Below, piece after piece: positions 60,567-64,000 of a stretch of DNA of 64,000 bases (its first letter is position 1; each line of letters begins with the position of its first letter). Location of the stretch: the NCBI GenBank assembly GCA_963726755.1, contig CAVSDB010000001.1:496001-560000 (forward strand). Reading direction: 5' to 3'. The notes below the pieces were generated by a model. It searched no databases, was not told the origin of the DNA, and saw only the letters and a list, made by a program, of their open reading frames with translations. The DNA comes from DATKIY01 sp963726755. Its GTDB lineage: Bacteria > Actinomycetota > Actinomycetes > JAHEKZ01. A program made the position numbers and the translations under genes.

Positions 60567-61436
60567 GTGACGGTCATCCCGCTCGGCGGTGACGCGCCTC
60601 GTCAGCGCGGACGGCGCACCTCACCCAGACAGCGACGTTCTCCGCTGCTCTACGAAGAAGTCATCGATCTGATCGGTCGACTGATCGACGACGGTGGGCT
60701 TGGTCCTGGCGACAAACTGCCCAGCCAACGAGAGCTCGCTGACCTTGCCGATGTGAGCCTGATTACGGTGCGTCGTGCGCTGGAGGAACTCGAGCAGGAC
60801 GGCCGGGTGCGTCGCCATCAGGGATTAGGAACCTTCATCGCCGGACCGAAGATTCTCAGCAATCCCGGCGCAATCGGGAGGCTGGGCGACACGCTCGGTG
60901 AGCCGGGAGATTCCGATCGGGTCGGTTCCAAGTTGCTGGGGATCACCCGCTGTCTGCCATCCGCCGACGTCGCTACCGAACTTGAAATTCAGCAACACGA
61001 CCAGGTTTGGCAAGTTCGTCGGGTTCGGATGATCGCCGGCCAACCGTCGATCGCTGAGCAAGCACTCATTCCGGTTGCGTTGGCTCCAGATCTCGACGAC
61101 GTCTATCGAGGGGGTTCGCTCTACGACACCCTGCGTACCGAGTACGGACTCGATGATGACTACGAAGAGCAAGTGCTCGACGTTGTCCATCCCACACCTG
61201 AGGTGCGATCCCTACTGCACGTCAACGCGCGGGCACTCGTGGTCCGGATTCGAGGGTTGAGTCGAGACAAGACCGGCGTGCCGTTCGATTGCTTCGAGCA
61301 GGTCTACGCAGCGGCCGAGTTCGCCTTCGTAGTCGCGGGCCAGACCGAACGCAGATTGCAGCAGGGCACGTTGGTTCGTGACTGGTCGGTTACCCCAGTC
61401 AAGCCTGCTGAGCCCGACGCTCGCGGGGCTTCATGA
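60567..61436 (+). CDS. GntR family regulator, HutC/UTRA type
   Basis: A 289-residue regulator. The winged helix is at about residues 27-92 (LLYEEVIDLIGRLIDDGGLG, PGDKLPSQRELADLADVSLI, TVRRALEELEQDGRVRRHQG region) and the UTRA ligand domain follows to the end. HutC-type members such as NagR/DasR sense amino-sugar phosphates. The start is GTG 60567, 5 nt after the aminomutase-like gene, and the FGGY kinase gene overlaps its stop by 4 nt. It most likely represses this locus through the motif at 59142 and 62934. Confidence 0.88.
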   Translation: MTVIPLGGDAPRQRGRRTSPRQRRSPLLYEEVIDLIGRLIDDGGLGPGDKLPSQRELADLADVSLITVRRALEELEQDGRVRRHQGLGTFIAGPKILSNPGAIGRLGDTLGEPGDSDRVGSKLLGITRCLPSADVATELEIQQHDQVWQVRRVRMIAGQPSIAEQALIPVALAPDLDDVYRGGSLYDTLRTEYGLDDDYEEQVLDVVHPTPEVRSLLHVNARALVVRIRGLSRDKTGVPFDCFEQVYAAAEFAFVVAGQTERRLQQGTLVRDWSVTPVKPAEPDARGAS

Positions 61437-62917
61437 CGTCGGACCCTTCGAACGTCGTGATCGGGTTAGATCTGGGAACCTCCGGGCTCAAAGCAGTCGC
61501 GACCTTGGTAACCGGAGAGATCGTGGCGCGAGCATCGGCGACGTACCCGACGATGCGTCCAGAGCCTCAGGCGTCCGAACAAGATCCCGAGTCGTGGTTG
61601 GTTGCGGTCCGCAACGCCGTGCGTGAACTGTCCGAACAGGTGCCGACGGATCGTTGGTTGGGAATCGGTTTGTCCGCAATGATCCCCACTCTGGTCACCA
61701 CCGATGAGAGTGGAAGGCCGGTCGGTGAGGCAATCACGTGGGAAGACGGACGAGCCGAGACGCAAGCAGCGGCGCTCAACGCAGACTTTGGCTCAGAACG
61801 TCTTTATTCGCTGACGGGCCAAGTACTAGACGGCCGCTACCTGTTGCCCATGCTGCTGCGGCTAAAAGATGCTGACCCGCAACGACTAAGTCGCACGACC
61901 AGAATCCTGGGTGCCAAGGACTATCTGTTCTGGTGGCTGACCGGTGAATGGGCAACCGATCCGAGCACTGCGAGTGGTTACGGCTGCTACGACCTAAGTA
62001 CGGGCGAGTGGCGATCTGACATTTTGGCCTCGGCCGGCAAGATTCTCGACGCGTCGTTCCCGGAGCTTCCTCAGGTGAGGCCTTCAGCACATGCCGCGCC
62101 GTTGATCGCCGAAACCGCGCGTGACCTCGGACTCCCGGCTGGGTTACCGATCGTGCTGGGAGCGGCTGACTCGGTACTTGCTGCATTGGCATTGGGCGTC
62201 AGCCAACCTGGTGATGTTGCCTATGTCGCGGGAACGAGCACGGTGATTCTCGCGGTCAGCGATCAACTGGTGCTCGATCCGGCACATCGCTATCTCGTGA
62301 CACCTATGGCCGAGCCGGGGAGTTGGGGACTCGAGATGGATTTGCTGGCCACTGGGAGCGCGGTGCGTTGGCTGGCGGAATTGATCGGCGTTTCAGAAAG
62401 CGAGCTGATCGATCTCGGGGGAGCGGAGGACCCAACTGCTGCTCCAACCTTCCTGCCGTACGTGGCGCCTGGCGAACAGGGCGCGTTGTGGGAGCCGCTG
62501 CTTACCGGAACCATCACCGGGCTGGCGATTCAGCATGGCCGCGCCGACCTGGCGAGGGCGTTGCTGACCGGATTGATTTTGGAAAGCCGACGGTGTTTGA
62601 ACGTCATCGCTGAGGTCACCGGTGTTCGCGGTGCCGTTCTCGTCGCCGGATCGAGCGCCTCGTCACCTGCGTTCCATCGAGATCTGGCCGACGCCACTGG
62701 CCAACGCGTCGTCGCAGCAACCTCGGCTGCCGATCATTCAGCCGTGGGCGCAGCACTCGTCACTGCAGCGGCGCTTGGTGTTCGCTCGGCCCCCGAGGGT
62801 GTTTCGGTTTCGTCCCGGGCAGTGGTTCCGGACCCTAGGCTGGCCCCCATGTGGGACCAACTGGCTCGTCGACACGACGAGGTTCTGGCGGCTGTCCGAA
62901 CCTTGACATCGATATAG
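61433..62917 (+). CDS. FGGY family carbohydrate kinase
   Basis: A 494-residue kinase related to xylulokinase and gluconokinase. VVIGLDLGTSGLKAVATLVTG at residues 8-28 is phosphate loop 1, EAITWEDGRAET the substrate-side Asp, GAKDYLFWWLTGEWATDPST the FGGY_N signature region, and GDVAYVAGTSTVI phosphate 2. FGGY_C ends with LVAGSSASSPAFHRDLADAT. The sugar or polyol substrate is unknown. The ATG overlaps the GntR stop (ATGA). It belongs to the same operon as the aminomutase-like and GntR genes. Confidence 0.88.
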   Translation: MTSDPSNVVIGLDLGTSGLKAVATLVTGEIVARASATYPTMRPEPQASEQDPESWLVAVRNAVRELSEQVPTDRWLGIGLSAMIPTLVTTDESGRPVGEAITWEDGRAETQAAALNADFGSERLYSLTGQVLDGRYLLPMLLRLKDADPQRLSRTTRILGAKDYLFWWLTGEWATDPSTASGYGCYDLSTGEWRSDILASAGKILDASFPELPQVRPSAHAAPLIAETARDLGLPAGLPIVLGAADSVLAALALGVSQPGDVAYVAGTSTVILAVSDQLVLDPAHRYLVTPMAEPGSWGLEMDLLATGSAVRWLAELIGVSESELIDLGGAEDPTAAPTFLPYVAPGEQGALWEPLLTGTITGLAIQHGRADLARALLTGLILESRRCLNVIAEVTGVRGAVLVAGSSASSPAFHRDLADATGQRVVAATSAADHSAVGAALVTAAALGVRSAPEGVSVSSRAVVPDPRLAPMWDQLARRHDEVLAAVRTLTSI

Positions 62918-62933
62918 ACAGATCATACCTTTC

Positions 62934-62945
62934 ATACAAAGTACA
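62934..62945. promoter_or_regulatory. Shared ATACARAGTACA motif, copy 2
   Basis: ATACAAAGTACA lies 28 nt upstream of the binding-protein ATG and matches the site at 59142 in 11 of 12 positions. It implies that the transport operon is controlled together with the SIS and aminomutase-like genes. Confidence 0.45.
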
Positions 62946-62972
62946 ACAACATTCACCAAGAAGGGCACCTCC

Positions 62973-64000
62973 ATGGTCGAACGGGGCTTGAGCCGGCGGA
63001 GGTTCCTCACCCTTAGCGGCGTTGGCGCGGGGTTGGTGGTCGTGCCCTCTCTGCTCAGTGCATGTACGTCGACTAAAGGCACCCCAATCAGCGCGGCCGG
63101 TACGAATGGCGTGCTCAGGGTGGGGTGGACCTCTGAACCCGACGTTATGAACCCGTTCACGATGGCGAGTTCGGCAGCCGCCGAGATATTGGCGCTGGTC
63201 TACGACAATCTCATGGACTACGGCGCCGACCTCAAGCCCGAACCGGCGTTGGCAAAGTCATCGACCTACAGTTCCGACGGGAAATCGATTACGTATGACC
63301 TGCGTACCGGTGTCACGTGGCAAGACGGCGAACCGTTCACTGCCGAAGACGTCAAGTTCACCTGGGACGTCACCGCCGAGAACAATCTGGGCCAAGCGGC
63401 TGCGTACCTGACAGACCTCATCTCCGTTGAGATCGTCAATCCCACGACAGTGGTCGCCCACTTCAAGAAGCCGCAGGCCTTTGATCCAGCCCTCATCATC
63501 CCGATCGTGCCCAAGCACATCTGGGGCTCGATGTCTGGTCAAGACATCCAGAAGTCACCGAACAACAAACCCGTGGGGACTGGTCCCTTCAAGTTTGTTG
63601 ACTGGAAGCAAGGCCAGTCGGTGGACTTGACGCGTAACGACGACTGGTGGGGAACCGAACCGGCGGCGTCAAGCGTGACGTTCGTGCACTTCGACAGTTC
63701 CGATGTGATGACGCAAAGTTTGCAATCGGGGGACGTCGACGTTCTTTCCGAGGTACCCCCGCTGTTGTGGGACGGATTGGCGGGGGCGGCGAACATCAAG
63801 CCAGCCGAACTACCGTCGTATTCGTTCCACCACATCGGGATGAACGTGTCGAAGAGCCCGACGTCCGGCGGCAATCCGATGTTGCTCGATAAGACCGTTC
63901 GACAGGCATTGAGTTATGCCGTCGACCGTCAGCAACTGGTGGAGCTCGCGCTTGCGGGTCACGGTGAGCCGGGCAGCGTGCTGTTACCGGGCGCGTTTGG
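62973..64000 (+). CDS. Oligopeptide-type ABC substrate-binding lipoprotein (partial at the right edge)
   Basis: The first 342 residues of a family 5 solute-binding protein. The N-terminus has a Tat motif (SRRRFLT) and a lipobox LLSAC, so it is a Tat-exported lipoprotein. Family marks: LRVGWTSEPDVMNPFT, VTWQDGEPFTAEDVKFTWD (the SBP_bac_5 signature) and GTGPFKFVDW. Family 5 proteins import peptides, nickel, opines or some oligosaccharides. No stop occurs before the window ends. Permease and ATPase genes presumably follow. Confidence 0.88.
   Translation, partial: MVERGLSRRRFLTLSGVGAGLVVVPSLLSACTSTKGTPISAAGTNGVLRVGWTSEPDVMNPFTMASSAAAEILALVYDNLMDYGADLKPEPALAKSSTYSSDGKSITYDLRTGVTWQDGEPFTAEDVKFTWDVTAENNLGQAAAYLTDLISVEIVNPTTVVAHFKKPQAFDPALIIPIVPKHIWGSMSGQDIQKSPNNKPVGTGPFKFVDWKQGQSVDLTRNDDWWGTEPAASSVTFVHFDSSDVMTQSLQSGDVDVLSEVPPLLWDGLAGAANIKPAELPSYSFHHIGMNVSKSPTSGGNPMLLDKTVRQALSYAVDRQQLVELALAGHGEPGSVLLPGAF

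Noticed and set aside
1..64000. CRISPR array, rRNA, prophage or complete IS element
   Set aside because: I saw no regularly spaced repeats, transposase, integrase or phage structural genes in any frame.

Overview
The window looks like a chromosomal stretch of a high-GC Gram-positive bacterium (Actinomycetota). GTG starts and 4-nt start/stop overlaps are frequent. There is an Eis-type acetyltransferase, a polyprenol-phosphomannose-dependent mannosyltransferase and DUF4232/DUF5130 proteins. The block from a truncated haemoglobin (glbO) through HNH endonuclease, DUF5130, pepN and rpiB to nei keeps the gene order and relative orientation known from mycobacteria (M. tuberculosis Rv2470 to Rv2464c). 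I do not claim a genus. No rRNA, tRNA, CRISPR array or complete insertion sequence was recognised.

Layout. 0-3 kb: a Tat-exported DUF1800/DUF1501 pair. 3-11.9 kb: the conserved glbO-pepN-rpiB-nei block, with a mechanosensitive channel and a prolyl oligopeptidase inserted after glbO. 11.9-16.8 kb: a poorly ordered accessory segment with a truncated GrpB, gene pieces in both orientations, a methyltransferase and an AlbA_2-domain protein. 16.8-27.8 kb: Eis, then an apparent catabolic island with a kinase fused to a class-III PLP phospho-lyase-like enzyme, a Rieske oxygenase, a two-subunit CoA-transferase, and the same kinase and PLP enzyme again as separate adjacent genes. 27.9-37.7 kb: an XRE/membrane-protein pair and a sugar uptake regulon of divergent operons (MalK-type ATPase and cytoplasmic NodB deacetylase; ROK repressor, binding protein, two permeases, GH4 6-phospho-glycosidase, BadF-type amino-sugar kinase). 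37.8-58 kb: mostly single genes or pairs (nitronate monooxygenase, secreted M14 carboxypeptidase, FAD oxidoreductase, MFS pump, agmatine deiminase with its TetR, membrane proteins, HerA-like ATPase, methyltransferases). 58-64 kb: a second amino-sugar-like locus (GlmS/NagB-II-type SIS protein, glutamate-1-semialdehyde-aminomutase-like enzyme, GntR, FGGY kinase, oligopeptide-type binding protein) running off the right edge.

Eleven single-base frame breaks interrupt nine otherwise well-conserved genes. Most lie in short homopolymers, and in each case the protein continues in another frame. I read them mainly as sequence errors rather than decay, so these genes are annotated across the break. The least ordinary biology is the duplicated kinase/phospho-lyase module (one fused, one split) around 18-27 kb. 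The chitobiose-like ABC/GH4/deacetylase regulon, and the SIS/aminomutase/GntR/FGGY locus whose two promoter regions share a 12-bp motif, are next.
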